A DNA stretch of 33,661 nucleotides. Origin: a bacterium (GTDB lineage Bacteria; Babelota; Babeliae; Babelales; GCA-2401785). The notes below the pieces were generated by a model. It had not been told where the DNA came from. It saw nothing but the letters and a program-made list of their open reading frames with translations, and ran no database searches. Made by a program: the position numbers and the translations under genes. This document shows positions 8,164-15,548 of the stretch, one piece after another (positions within the stretch are counted from its first letter, which is position 1; every line of letters begins with the position of its first letter). Location of the stretch: NCBI GenBank assembly GCA_030629865.1, contig DAOVOC010000001.1, positions 1 to 33,661 of the forward strand, read 5' to 3'.

Positions 8164-10086
8164 TTATGCGACTTCAGAACCATCTGGTTCCCCATCTCCA
8201 CCACCAGAAATATCTTCATCATCACCATCATGAGGCTCTTCCAAATCAACTTCTGGATTAAAACTATGAATTTCGCGTGGCTCTAAACCAAGCAGCTCAT
8301 AAACCTCTTCTGCATGAAGAGTTTCTTTCTTAATAAGCTCTTCGACAAATATATCAAACTTTTCACGATTTTCCGTCAAAAGTTCAGCTGCACGCTCACG
8401 GCACTCGTCAAGAATACGCCTCACTTCTTTGTCGATGTTCGCAGCGGTCTCTTGAGAATAATGAATCTCAGAATTCCAATAACCTTCATTGCCAGGATTA
8501 TAAGAAACTATTCCAAGTGGCGACATACCATAACTACACACCATATCATGAGCTATCTCGGTTGCCTGCTTTAAATCTTGAGAAACACCAGTTCCGGTAA
8601 TTCCATACACCATTTTTTCTGCAACTAAGCCACCAAGAGCAGATATAATATAAGAAAGCAACTCTTCAGAACTTTGACCATATTTGTCACCAACAGGCAA
8701 AGACCACGATATCCCAAGCGCTCTACCACGTGGCATGATGGTAACCTTATGGAACGGATCAGTTTCGGGAAGCAGCAAATTAAGAAGTGCATGTCCAACT
8801 TCATGAACCGCAGTTTTCTTTATTTCTTCTTCTGACCTAACAAGATTTCTTGCAGCACCAACAATAATTTTGTCTCGAGCTTGCTCAAAATCTTCAATTT
8901 CAACACGTTTTTTTCCAGCCTTTGTTGCACGTAGAGCAGCTTCATTAATCAAATTTGCCAATTGTGCGCCACTAAAACGAGAAGTCCCACGAGCAATTTT
9001 CCCCAAATTCACTTTAGGATCAAGTTTTACTGTCCTAACATGAACTCCAAGAATTTTTTCACGCGCTTTTTGATCTGGATATGGAACATTAATAACTCGG
9101 TCAAAACGGCCAGGCCGCATAAGTGCACTATCAAGCACATCAACACGGTTTGTTGCAGCCAAAACGATGACAGCACCAGGTTGTGTTGCAAAACCATCCA
9201 TCTCGGACAGTATCTGGTTCAATGTCTGCTCGCGCTCATCATGCCCACCACCAGTTCCAACACCACGTTTTTTACCAACAGCATCAATCTCATCGATAAA
9301 GACCATACACGGTGAATGCCTGCGAGCCTGGTTGAACAAATCGCGAACTCGCGAAGCTCCAACCCCGACAAAAACTTCTACAAAGTCTGAACCACTTATG
9401 CTAAAAAATGGACATCCAGCCTCACCGGCAACAGCCTTAGCCAACATTGTTTTTCCATTACCAGGATCCCCACTTAAAAGAACACCTCTAGGAATCTTTG
9501 CACCAATCCGGCCAAACTTTTTTGGAGCTTTTAAAAAATCGATAATATCAAGCAAATCTTCCTTGGCTTCTTCCACCCCAGCAACATCACTGAATTTAAC
9601 TCCAACTTCGTTGGCAGAATAAAATCTTGCTTTACTTTTTCCAACACTAAAAATTCGGTTTGAACCACCGCCATCTTGTGAATTACGGAAATACGAAAAA
9701 GCCATAAAAATTACAAACATCAGCAAAATAGCCAGAACAAAACCAACTAGATAATAAAACCAAGTAAAACTTTCAGGCGGAATAACACTGACTTTTGCAC
9801 CAGCAGCTTGCAGTTTTTCCCACAAACTTTCTGAAGGCACAACATTTACCGTAAATGTTTCACCATTTTTCAGGCTACCAGAAACGGTATGCCCATCAAT
9901 TACCGCACTCTCAATACGTCCATTTTCTATCAAAGTGACCAATTCGGAATACATGATTGGTTCTTTTGAAGGTGACGAGTAGTAATTTAGCGCAATAGAA
10001 ACCCCAAAAAGCCCAAGTAGAAGTAAAATCAACAAATACCGTGGCCCTGGAGCCTGTCCATTAAACATTTTTTTTGGCTTCTTCAT
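8164..10086 (-). CDS. ftsH: ATP-dependent zinc metalloprotease FtsH
   Basis: Membrane-bound AAA+ protease that degrades misassembled membrane proteins and some regulators. With start ATG 10086 (GGTGA seven bases upstream) it has 640 residues; an extension to TTG 10119 lacks a ribosome-binding site. Two membrane segments (about 17-33 and 109-133) flank a small periplasmic domain. The AAA module has Walker A at 206-213 reading GDPGNGKT (the common form is GPPGTGKT), Walker B VFIDEIDAVG (262-271) and the RPGRFDR arginine-finger region (324-330). The protease site is HEVGH at 428-432. The C-terminus is acidic and Gly/Asp-rich. It lies between tolB and rpmB on the same strand. Confidence 0.95.
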   Translation of the reverse strand: MKKPKKMFNGQAPGPRYLLILLLLGLFGVSIALNYYSSPSKEPIMYSELVTLIENGRIESAVIDGHTVSGSLKNGETFTVNVVPSESLWEKLQAAGAKVSVIPPESFTWFYYLVGFVLAILLMFVIFMAFSYFRNSQDGGGSNRIFSVGKSKARFYSANEVGVKFSDVAGVEEAKEDLLDIIDFLKAPKKFGRIGAKIPRGVLLSGDPGNGKTMLAKAVAGEAGCPFFSISGSDFVEVFVGVGASRVRDLFNQARRHSPCMVFIDEIDAVGKKRGVGTGGGHDEREQTLNQILSEMDGFATQPGAVIVLAATNRVDVLDSALMRPGRFDRVINVPYPDQKAREKILGVHVRTVKLDPKVNLGKIARGTSRFSGAQLANLINEAALRATKAGKKRVEIEDFEQARDKIIVGAARNLVRSEEEIKKTAVHEVGHALLNLLLPETDPFHKVTIMPRGRALGISWSLPVGDKYGQSSEELLSYIISALGGLVAEKMVYGITGTGVSQDLKQATEIAHDMVCSYGMSPLGIVSYNPGNEGYWNSEIHYSQETAANIDKEVRRILDECRERAAELLTENREKFDIFVEELIKKETLHAEEVYELLGLEPREIHSFNPEVDLEEPHDGDDEDISGGGDGEPDGSEVA

Positions 10087-10146
10087 TCCCACATCACCAC
10101 GGTTACGAGCCTCACTCAAGATGACTATCTGTCACCACTCAACATC

Positions 10147-10174
10147 ATTCTATTGTATTAAAACCATCACACAA
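10147..10174 (-). promoter_or_regulatory. Possible promoter for ftsH
   Basis: On the minus strand TTGTGT (10169-10174) and TAGAAT (10147-10152) are separated by 16 bases, about 60 bases upstream of the ftsH ATG in the gap behind tolB. Match to the sigma-70 consensus is moderate. Confidence 0.3.
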
Positions 10175-10217
10175 ACACCAGAAATCATTCAAAATGAAAT
10201 CACAGTTTTTTCACAAA

Positions 10218-11552
10218 CTAATATAGGGTACGGTCAGTCCAGGCTGGAAAACCACGCCCTGTAGCCGATTGAGTAATTACCCGTACGGCTCCATCAACAG
10301 CACTAAAGATGGCAACCTGTGCTTTGCGAGCAGTTTTTTGCCCGCGTGCGCTCTGCATAAATGCCACAAAATCACCTTCAGGATGCCACTGAGGCTCAGT
10401 CTTATCCTGGCCCCCAAACGTTAACTGCTTAATAGGCAACCCAATACCATCCTTAAATGTGGTAACATCAAAATCCTTTAGACTCAAGCAAAATAATTGA
10501 AAAACCCCATTTATGGGCTTATTGAAAACAACTTTTTTATTTTTCTCACAATACGAAGGTGCTGCACAATAACCAATTCCGCTTGTTAATCTGACTGTTT
10601 TCTTAGTTTTTGCATCAAGATAATAAAGTTGAGGCCTTCCATTTCGACCAGTCTGGTAGTCAGAACAAAAAATCACATCACCATTGGACAAAAAACACGG
10701 AGAAACATTGGCGCCATTATTTTTCGTCAATTGAGTAAAAGCTTGCTTCCCCAGGCTGTTACATAGCGCCTGATCATAAAGATACAATTCGGTGTTGCCT
10801 CGAGATCCAGACATACATGTAATGCCTTTTGTACCATCTGGCGAAAACGCAAACTGCATTGTCAATCCAGGATACGAAAATCGAACTCGTTGTCGCCCCG
10901 TCGACAAATCTATAGAACTAAGCTCACTGTTTCGATCTGTAGCATGAGAAAAGAAAAGAAGTGGAGCTTTTGTATGGAAAGAAGGAGCAAATTTCATGCC
11001 AGGGGATCTTACAACTTCACTGCTCTGCATTCCTGCATAGTCTGAACAAACAACCTTGTCGCCCTCACACCATGCAAGCGTGCTACAACAAATTCCTTTT
11101 TTCCCAGTCAACGCTAAAAGAAGCTTTTCCGAAATTGAATGACCATGCTTGATGGCCTTTTCTGTTTTCAAATTAACTGTTTTTGAATAAACTTTTTTCC
11201 CAAGCCAAGTCTGAACAACCTCTAGGCCAACTCGCTTACGACCTTCAAAAGACAAGTCCAAAAGATACACACACAAATCAATGCCTTTTTCAAAAAGAGC
11301 TTTATGATAATTCTTATCACTTCTTTTGCTTATATCGTGATTTAAAGACGTCTTAAACTGGCCAGAAAAATCCATATCAAAAGCAATGACTCTACCTAGA
11401 TGGCGTATCAACTCGTCTTTACCTTCAATGGAAACAATACAAGATGTTTTTCTTGTTTTTCCAGCACGAGCCTTTACCACAAATGCTTCACTTTGAACGC
11501 CCCATAGGCAACCTATGACAACAAAAAAAACAATCCTATTAAGATTCTGCAT
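10218..11552 (-). CDS. tolB: Tol-Pal system beta-propeller protein TolB
   Basis: Periplasmic partner of TolA, OmpA/Pal and peptidoglycan in envelope constriction. About 444 residues with a signal peptide (MQNLNRIVFFVVIGCLWG...SEA). The N-terminal domain (about 30-160) is followed by TolB/WD-like propeller repeats: SPGMKFAPSFHTKAPLLFFS, AFSPDGTKGITCMSG...ELYLYD, SPCFLSNGDVIFCSD...PQLYYLD and PQWHPEGDFVAFM. I place the start at ATG 11552 because GAGGGAG lies nine bases upstream; an in-frame ATG at 11573 directly abuts the previous stop and adds a non-hydrophobic seven residues. It is the last tol gene; no pal gene follows, ftsH does. Confidence 0.9.
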   Translation of the reverse strand: MQNLNRIVFFVVIGCLWGVQSEAFVVKARAGKTRKTSCIVSIEGKDELIRHLGRVIAFDMDFSGQFKTSLNHDISKRSDKNYHKALFEKGIDLCVYLLDLSFEGRKRVGLEVVQTWLGKKVYSKTVNLKTEKAIKHGHSISEKLLLALTGKKGICCSTLAWCEGDKVVCSDYAGMQSSEVVRSPGMKFAPSFHTKAPLLFFSHATDRNSELSSIDLSTGRQRVRFSYPGLTMQFAFSPDGTKGITCMSGSRGNTELYLYDQALCNSLGKQAFTQLTKNNGANVSPCFLSNGDVIFCSDYQTGRNGRPQLYYLDAKTKKTVRLTSGIGYCAAPSYCEKNKKVVFNKPINGVFQLFCLSLKDFDVTTFKDGIGLPIKQLTFGGQDKTEPQWHPEGDFVAFMQSARGQKTARKAQVAIFSAVDGAVRVITQSATGRGFPAWTDRTLY

Positions 11553-11573
11553 TACCAAGGCTCCCTCACCCAT

Positions 11574-12245
11574 TTACAAACAAAATTCAACGGTAAATAC
11601 TTTTCCCCATAAACATTTTTCAAAGTTAAATGCCAGCGCAATGCGAGCAATACTTAAATCATAAATAAGCACATCAGATGACTTGATGATATCAAAGGCA
11701 CTCACATTTCCCGACGCATCAACAGAAAATTGCACAATCGCTTGTGTACCGTCTTCAACTCCATTTGGAGGACTCCACAATCGCATAATTTCACATTCGA
11801 GAGCAACTTGAGCCTTAGCGCGCGCGTGAGACTTTTTCCTCTCTACTGCATTTATAGCAAAATGCTTACTACTAAGTTTTTTTTCACTTTTGCATGTATT
11901 TACATTGCATATGTTCACATTTTCAGATGATACATTTTTTTCTGGCTCCAATTCATGCGATTGCCTCTGAGGCTTAACATCTTGTGCAGGTTTCTGCGGT
12001 GCAGGTTTCTGCAATGCAGGTTTCCGATCAGAAACACAAGAAGCTAATTGCTTACAACAAACAGGCTTAAGCCTCCTACTGCGTGCCACAGGAGGAGGAA
12101 GATAGGCACAAACAAGCTCCTTGTTTGCAAGCCTTGATCCAGAAACAAAAAAGTGAGCAGTCGCAAAATCTTGCATCATGCCCGAAAAAACCCAAAGCAA
12201 GACAATATGAAAAATACTTGAAGCAAAAATAGCGAATGTCCACAT
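11574..12245 (-). CDS. TolA/TonB-like energy-transducing protein
   Basis: Position between tolR and tolB is that of tolA. From ATG 12245 (ten bases after the tolR stop) the 223-residue product has one N-terminal membrane segment (WTFAIFASSIFHIVLLWVF), a periplasmic linker rich in Pro, Lys, Gln and Glu with an imperfect QKPAPQKPA repeat, and a C-terminal TonB-like domain (AIVQFSVDASGNVSAFDIIKSS...VFTVEF). A longer reading from 12311 would overlap tolR by 56 bases and put a charged region before the membrane segment, so it is less likely. The linker is short compared with E. coli TolA (421 residues in total). Cysteines are unusually frequent for a periplasmic linker. TolA and TonB roles cannot be separated by sequence here; the context favours TolA. 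Confidence 0.75.
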   Translation of the reverse strand: MWTFAIFASSIFHIVLLWVFSGMMQDFATAHFFVSGSRLANKELVCAYLPPPVARSRRLKPVCCKQLASCVSDRKPALQKPAPQKPAQDVKPQRQSHELEPEKNVSSENVNICNVNTCKSEKKLSSKHFAINAVERKKSHARAKAQVALECEIMRLWSPPNGVEDGTQAIVQFSVDASGNVSAFDIIKSSDVLIYDLSIARIALAFNFEKCLWGKVFTVEFCL

Positions 12246-12255
12246 GAATTTATAA

Positions 12256-12681
12256 CTAAGCTCCTGCAACAGCCCTGGTTGGCCTAAGCGACATGGCAAC
12301 ATATTTAACACCAGACTGTTTTAACTGATCTACAACTTCAACCACTTTTCCGTATTCAACGGCTTTGTCAGCATTAACCGAAACAGGAACATCTTCGCGA
12401 TTGCCCAATGCCTCTTTAACCACGCGCGCCAAACTTTCCTTTTCTACCGGAAAGCTGTTAAACAAAAGCTCACCATTTTCTCTTACAGTAAGCACCATTT
12501 CTTGCTTGCCAACAACTTCTTTACTACTTCCCTGCGGCAAATCGACCCGAATCGTGTTATGCACTGCCGGAATTGCAATCATAAAAATAACCAACAACGT
12601 TAAAGCTGTATCGATTAAAGGAGTTAATGAAACTTCTGGCAAATCAAATCTGCGGCCTCGACGCGCTCTATTTCTCTTCAT
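12256..12681 (-). CDS. tolR: TolR/ExbD-family proton-channel subunit
   Basis: 141-residue biopolymer-transport protein. A basic N-terminus (KRNRARRGRR) precedes one membrane segment (about 21-40) with the essential proton-carrying aspartate Asp24 in LTPLIDTALTLLVIF, then a periplasmic domain ending in VDQLKQSGVKYVAMSLRP, typical of ExbD/TolR. It starts eight bases after tolQ and is followed by the tolA-like gene, so the four genes form one operon. It works with TolQ to convert proton flow into movement of the TolA-like protein. Confidence 0.9.
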   Translation of the reverse strand: MKRNRARRGRRFDLPEVSLTPLIDTALTLLVIFMIAIPAVHNTIRVDLPQGSSKEVVGKQEMVLTVRENGELLFNSFPVEKESLARVVKEALGNREDVPVSVNADKAVEYGKVVEVVDQLKQSGVKYVAMSLRPTRAVAGA

Positions 12682-12689
12682 ACTCCCTC

Positions 12690-13385
12690 CTACTCGCCAC
12701 TCGAACGCCGAACAACCGCTAAAACACGATCGCTAAGAGCAAATAGTTTCCATTCAATTTTACGCAATTGATTCGAAAGGTAATGGAAAAAAACAAGAGC
12801 CGGAATAGCAACCGCTAAACCAGCAAGAGTTGTAAAAAGAGCTTCAGCAATGCCGGGCGCGACAACAGACAAATCTGCGCTCTGCTCTTGCCCCATACTG
12901 ACAAGCGAATGTATAAGCCCCCAAATGGTTCCAAAAAGTCCAACTAGCGGAGCTGCAGCTGCCGTTACTCCCAATATCGGAAGGAACTGTTCGGTTTCAG
13001 AAACATTTTGCTCAACAAGCTGCTCTGAAGTCATCGCAAGGTGTTCCAGCTCGCCAACAGAAAGTTTTTCTGGACGTTCATCAACCGGCGTTGTTTTTAT
13101 ATGATACCCTGCTCCATTTAAAATATGTGCTAGAAGCGTACCGCCAAGCGTTGTACGAACTCTACCTGCAATCATTACCAAATCTTGCACCGATCTAACC
13201 GCAAAAACTCGCTTCCACAAGTCTTTAAGATTCTTGCGCTTAGCAGCAAGCTCAATGCTTTTCCCAATAATAATGGCCACACAACAGATAGAAATCAGGA
13301 AAAGTGCTAGCAGAACAAGCCTTGTCACCCAGTCTATCTGAGCAAAAAGCCTCCACGTAGAACCTTCCTTAATTGTATTCAGCAT
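12690..13385 (-). CDS. tolQ: TolQ/ExbB-family proton-channel subunit
   Basis: Inner-membrane motor subunit with three membrane segments: about 18-42 (VTRLVLLALFLISICCVAIIIG), and two in the conserved MotA/TolQ/ExbB block from about 130 to 205 (PILGVTAAAAPLVGLFGTIWG and PGIAEALFTTLAGLAVAIPAL). Start is set at ATG 13385, which has a G-rich site (GGTGGGGGGG) five bases upstream; the reading to 13418 adds eleven residues without a ribosome-binding site. It is the first tol gene, 103 bases after the dapF-like stop, with a possible promoter in the gap. Confidence 0.9.
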   Translation of the reverse strand: MLNTIKEGSTWRLFAQIDWVTRLVLLALFLISICCVAIIIGKSIELAAKRKNLKDLWKRVFAVRSVQDLVMIAGRVRTTLGGTLLAHILNGAGYHIKTTPVDERPEKLSVGELEHLAMTSEQLVEQNVSETEQFLPILGVTAAAAPLVGLFGTIWGLIHSLVSMGQEQSADLSVVAPGIAEALFTTLAGLAVAIPALVFFHYLSNQLRKIEWKLFALSDRVLAVVRRSSGE

Positions 13386-13430
13386 GAATTCCCCCCCACC
13401 ATCAATTAAAACAGCCATCTATTTTCAAAC

Positions 13431-13458
13431 ATAGTAAAACATTGCGCAGTATATGCAA
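13431..13458 (-). promoter_or_regulatory. Possible promoter of the tol operon
   Basis: Minus-strand TTGCAT (13453-13458) and TACTAT (13431-13436), 16-base spacer, 46 bases upstream of the tolQ ATG. Good consensus match and a sensible position between dapF-like and tolQ. Confidence 0.4.
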
Positions 13459-13488
13459 AAAAGACCTTGTGAGGAAGGCAAATACCTC

Positions 13489-14259
13489 TTACAAAATCAA
13501 ATTGCCACAAGAAACATGCGCAGTAATTTCTATACAACGCTCATCAAGCACCAAACCCATCATTACTCCTCCTGGCATGTAAATAGAAATTTGGTCCCCC
13601 AGATTAAGTCGACCGGTTTTTAATAGAACATTTACCAATGCAAGCGCCGCAGAGCCGCAAGAAAGCGTTGGCCCCACTCCACGTTCATACACAATGCCTT
13701 TGTAACCAGCACCATCATCTTTAAGCCAAAAATACGATACATTAATTGCACCACCAGTCTCTTCATTTCCTTGAGCCAAGATTAGTGCCTGCTGCAAAAA
13801 TGCTTTTTTATCAATTTTTTGCAAAACCACAAAATGCGGGTTGCCAACATCAACAAAAAATCCTTTAACAGAACTCAAAACCAATGGCTCTACTGTTGCG
13901 TTTTGGCAAAGCCGAATTGTTACAGCACCAGCTTTTTCTGCACGTAGCGCTTCTACCAAAACATCACCAACAAAAAAACTGATTCGCTTTTTTTCAGAGC
14001 CGCGCAAAACGTGATAAGCGGCACATCGTGCTCCATTAACCGAAAATTGCCCATAAGAACCGTCGGCGTTGAAAACCAAAATGGTTTTTTGTTGAACAAG
14101 GGCCAACAAACCATCGCAACCATTTTTTATAACTTGGGTTTGAATATTAGCTTTAAGCCCAGAAAAAAGATCTGCAGGATTATTAAGAATAGTTTTTAAA
14201 GAATTAATTTCTAGCAATAAAAATTTATTGCCAACAGATTCATACGAATAAAACTTCAT
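13489..14259 (-). CDS. dapF: Diaminopimelate epimerase family protein with Cys73 replaced by Ser
   Basis: The 256-residue protein aligns along its length with DapF: SYESVGNKFLLLE at the N-terminus (family HGLGNDF), FNADGS (63-68), NGARC (75-79), GNPH (139-142), INVSYF, YERGVGPTLSCGS (191-203) and PGG near the end. DapF interconverts LL- and meso-diaminopimelate with two cysteines acting as acid and base. The second is present (Cys201). At the first, the usual C-G-N-G-A-R reads S-V-N-G-A-R, so residue 73 is Ser. Activity may be lowered or the substrate different; relatives of this fold also racemise other amino acids. Its ATG overlaps the stop of the upstream PLP enzyme by one base (TAATG), implying coupled translation. 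The symbol gives the family, not proven function. Confidence 0.75.
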   Translation of the reverse strand: MKFYSYESVGNKFLLLEINSLKTILNNPADLFSGLKANIQTQVIKNGCDGLLALVQQKTILVFNADGSYGQFSVNGARCAAYHVLRGSEKKRISFFVGDVLVEALRAEKAGAVTIRLCQNATVEPLVLSSVKGFFVDVGNPHFVVLQKIDKKAFLQQALILAQGNEETGGAINVSYFWLKDDGAGYKGIVYERGVGPTLSCGSAALALVNVLLKTGRLNLGDQISIYMPGGVMMGLVLDERCIEITAHVSCGNLIL

Positions 14260-15227
14260 TAAATCCTGACTGCCGGCTTAACGTGCAGTTTTTTTTGTGC
14301 TGATGTAGCAGTGTCTTTTTCTGCAAAAACTTTGCTCAAATATGCCCGACCAGAGTCGGCAAAAATCGCAACCACAACATCGTCAGCTTTCAATTTATTT
14401 TGGCAACTAACAATGCCCTCCACCACAGCCCCACTGCTTGGACCAACAAGGACTCCTCGTTTGGCTAGTTCTTTGGTGCGAGCAAATGCTGCATCATCAG
14501 AAACAGGAATAATTCCATCAACAGCTGATCTTTGGAACAATCCTTTTTCGGGATAATCGATGCCGATGCCTTCGTTCTGGTAAGGCTTGGGAGTTTTACT
14601 CGAATACGCTGAAGTTTGCGCATCAATGCCAAAAACTTTGATTTCAGGATTGCACTGCTTTAAATATTTTCCCACTCCCATAATGGTTCCACAGCTGCCA
14701 GCACCACAAAAAAAGTGAGTGACAGCTCCCGCGGTTTGTTTCCAAATTTCTGGGCCCGTTGTTTCATAGTGTGCACGAGCATTGGACTTATTAAAATACT
14801 GATTCGGAACAAAAGCGCCTTCGATCTCACAAGAAAGTCTCTTTATGACATCGCAATAACTTTCTGCACCCTTTTCGCCTGTATCACCACATATGACAAC
14901 TTGTGCACCATATGCTTTCATAGTGGCAACTTTTTCACCACTTGTCCTTCGCGGAACGGTTATAATTACGCGGTATCCCCTAGCAGCCCCAATCATTGCC
15001 AAAGCAATCCCTTGGTTGCCCGAAGAAGCTTCGATAATGGTACCACCAGGTTTTAAAAAACCTTCGCGCTCAGCTTTTTCTACCAAAAACAAAGCGGAAC
15101 GATCTTTTATGCTTCCACCAGGATTGAGATACTCAAGCTTTGCTAAAACAGGAAATGGCAACGCCAAATCAAACTCAACAAGTGGAGTATTTCCTATTGC
15201 TTCTAGTAGCTTTTTGCGATGAGACAT
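14259..15227 (-). CDS. Cysteine synthase / cystathionine beta-synthase family PLP enzyme
   Basis: Fold-type II PLP enzyme of 322 residues. The N-terminal IGNTPLVEF, the Schiff-base lysine Lys41 in NPGGSIKDR, the substrate loop SSGNQG (68-73; usually TSGNTG), the VPRRTSGEKVATMKAYGAQV segment and the phosphate-binding-type loop GAGSCGTIMGVG are all visible. The core matches CysK (O-acetylserine to cysteine) and catalytic CBS domains; the NPGGS(I/V)KDR form is more CBS-like. The Thr-to-Gln change in the substrate loop leaves the substrate open. It overlaps the dapF-like gene by one base, so the two products probably act in one pathway. No cysE is seen nearby. Confidence 0.85.
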   Translation of the reverse strand: MSHRKKLLEAIGNTPLVEFDLALPFPVLAKLEYLNPGGSIKDRSALFLVEKAEREGFLKPGGTIIEASSGNQGIALAMIGAARGYRVIITVPRRTSGEKVATMKAYGAQVVICGDTGEKGAESYCDVIKRLSCEIEGAFVPNQYFNKSNARAHYETTGPEIWKQTAGAVTHFFCGAGSCGTIMGVGKYLKQCNPEIKVFGIDAQTSAYSSKTPKPYQNEGIGIDYPEKGLFQRSAVDGIIPVSDDAAFARTKELAKRGVLVGPSSGAVVEGIVSCQNKLKADDVVVAIFADSGRAYLSKVFAEKDTATSAQKKLHVKPAVRI

Positions 15228-15548
15228 TGTTGATGCCTTCTGTCAAAATTCGTGCTAAGACGTTCTAGATTGTAGGCTTTTTTAACTTTTTTGCCAATTC
15301 AAAACCTATTTTATTGAACTTACAAAAAATTCGTGACACGCTCTATCTTGCGAGTACAGTGAGTAAGCTTCAATGTGATACAAAACATCAAATGTCATTC
15401 CGGACTTGATCCGGAATCCAGCAGAACTTCGAAAGTAACGACATGCCTCTGGATCCCGGTCTAAGCCTGGTATGTTAAAATTTAAAGACGTTACACCACA
15501 TATAAGCTGCACTTTTGAGTAACAATCCTAACAAGCAGGTTGAAAACA
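15228..15548. other. Intergenic region holding one palindromic repeat
   Basis: This 321-base gap between the divergent PLP-enzyme gene and gltX contains the palindromic element at 15394-15474 and otherwise AT-rich DNA. A 68-codon reverse reading through it is built mostly from the repeat (AGFRIKSGMT-type translation) and is not accepted as a gene. Confidence 0.6.
15394..15474. repeat. Palindromic intergenic repeat, copy 1
   Basis: The left arm is a hairpin opening GTCATTCCGGACTTGATCC and ending GGAATCCAG. The right arm is a related, more degenerate half in inverse orientation (CTGGATCCCGG...CCTGGTATG). The arms enclose about 27 unrelated bases. Same family as copies at 25853, 28452, 29510, 31614, 32483 and 32697. 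Confidence 0.8.

Noticed and set aside
15306..15512. Reverse 68-codon reading between the PLP enzyme gene and gltX
   Set aside because: Its sequence is mostly translated palindromic repeat, with no ribosome-binding site or conserved pattern.
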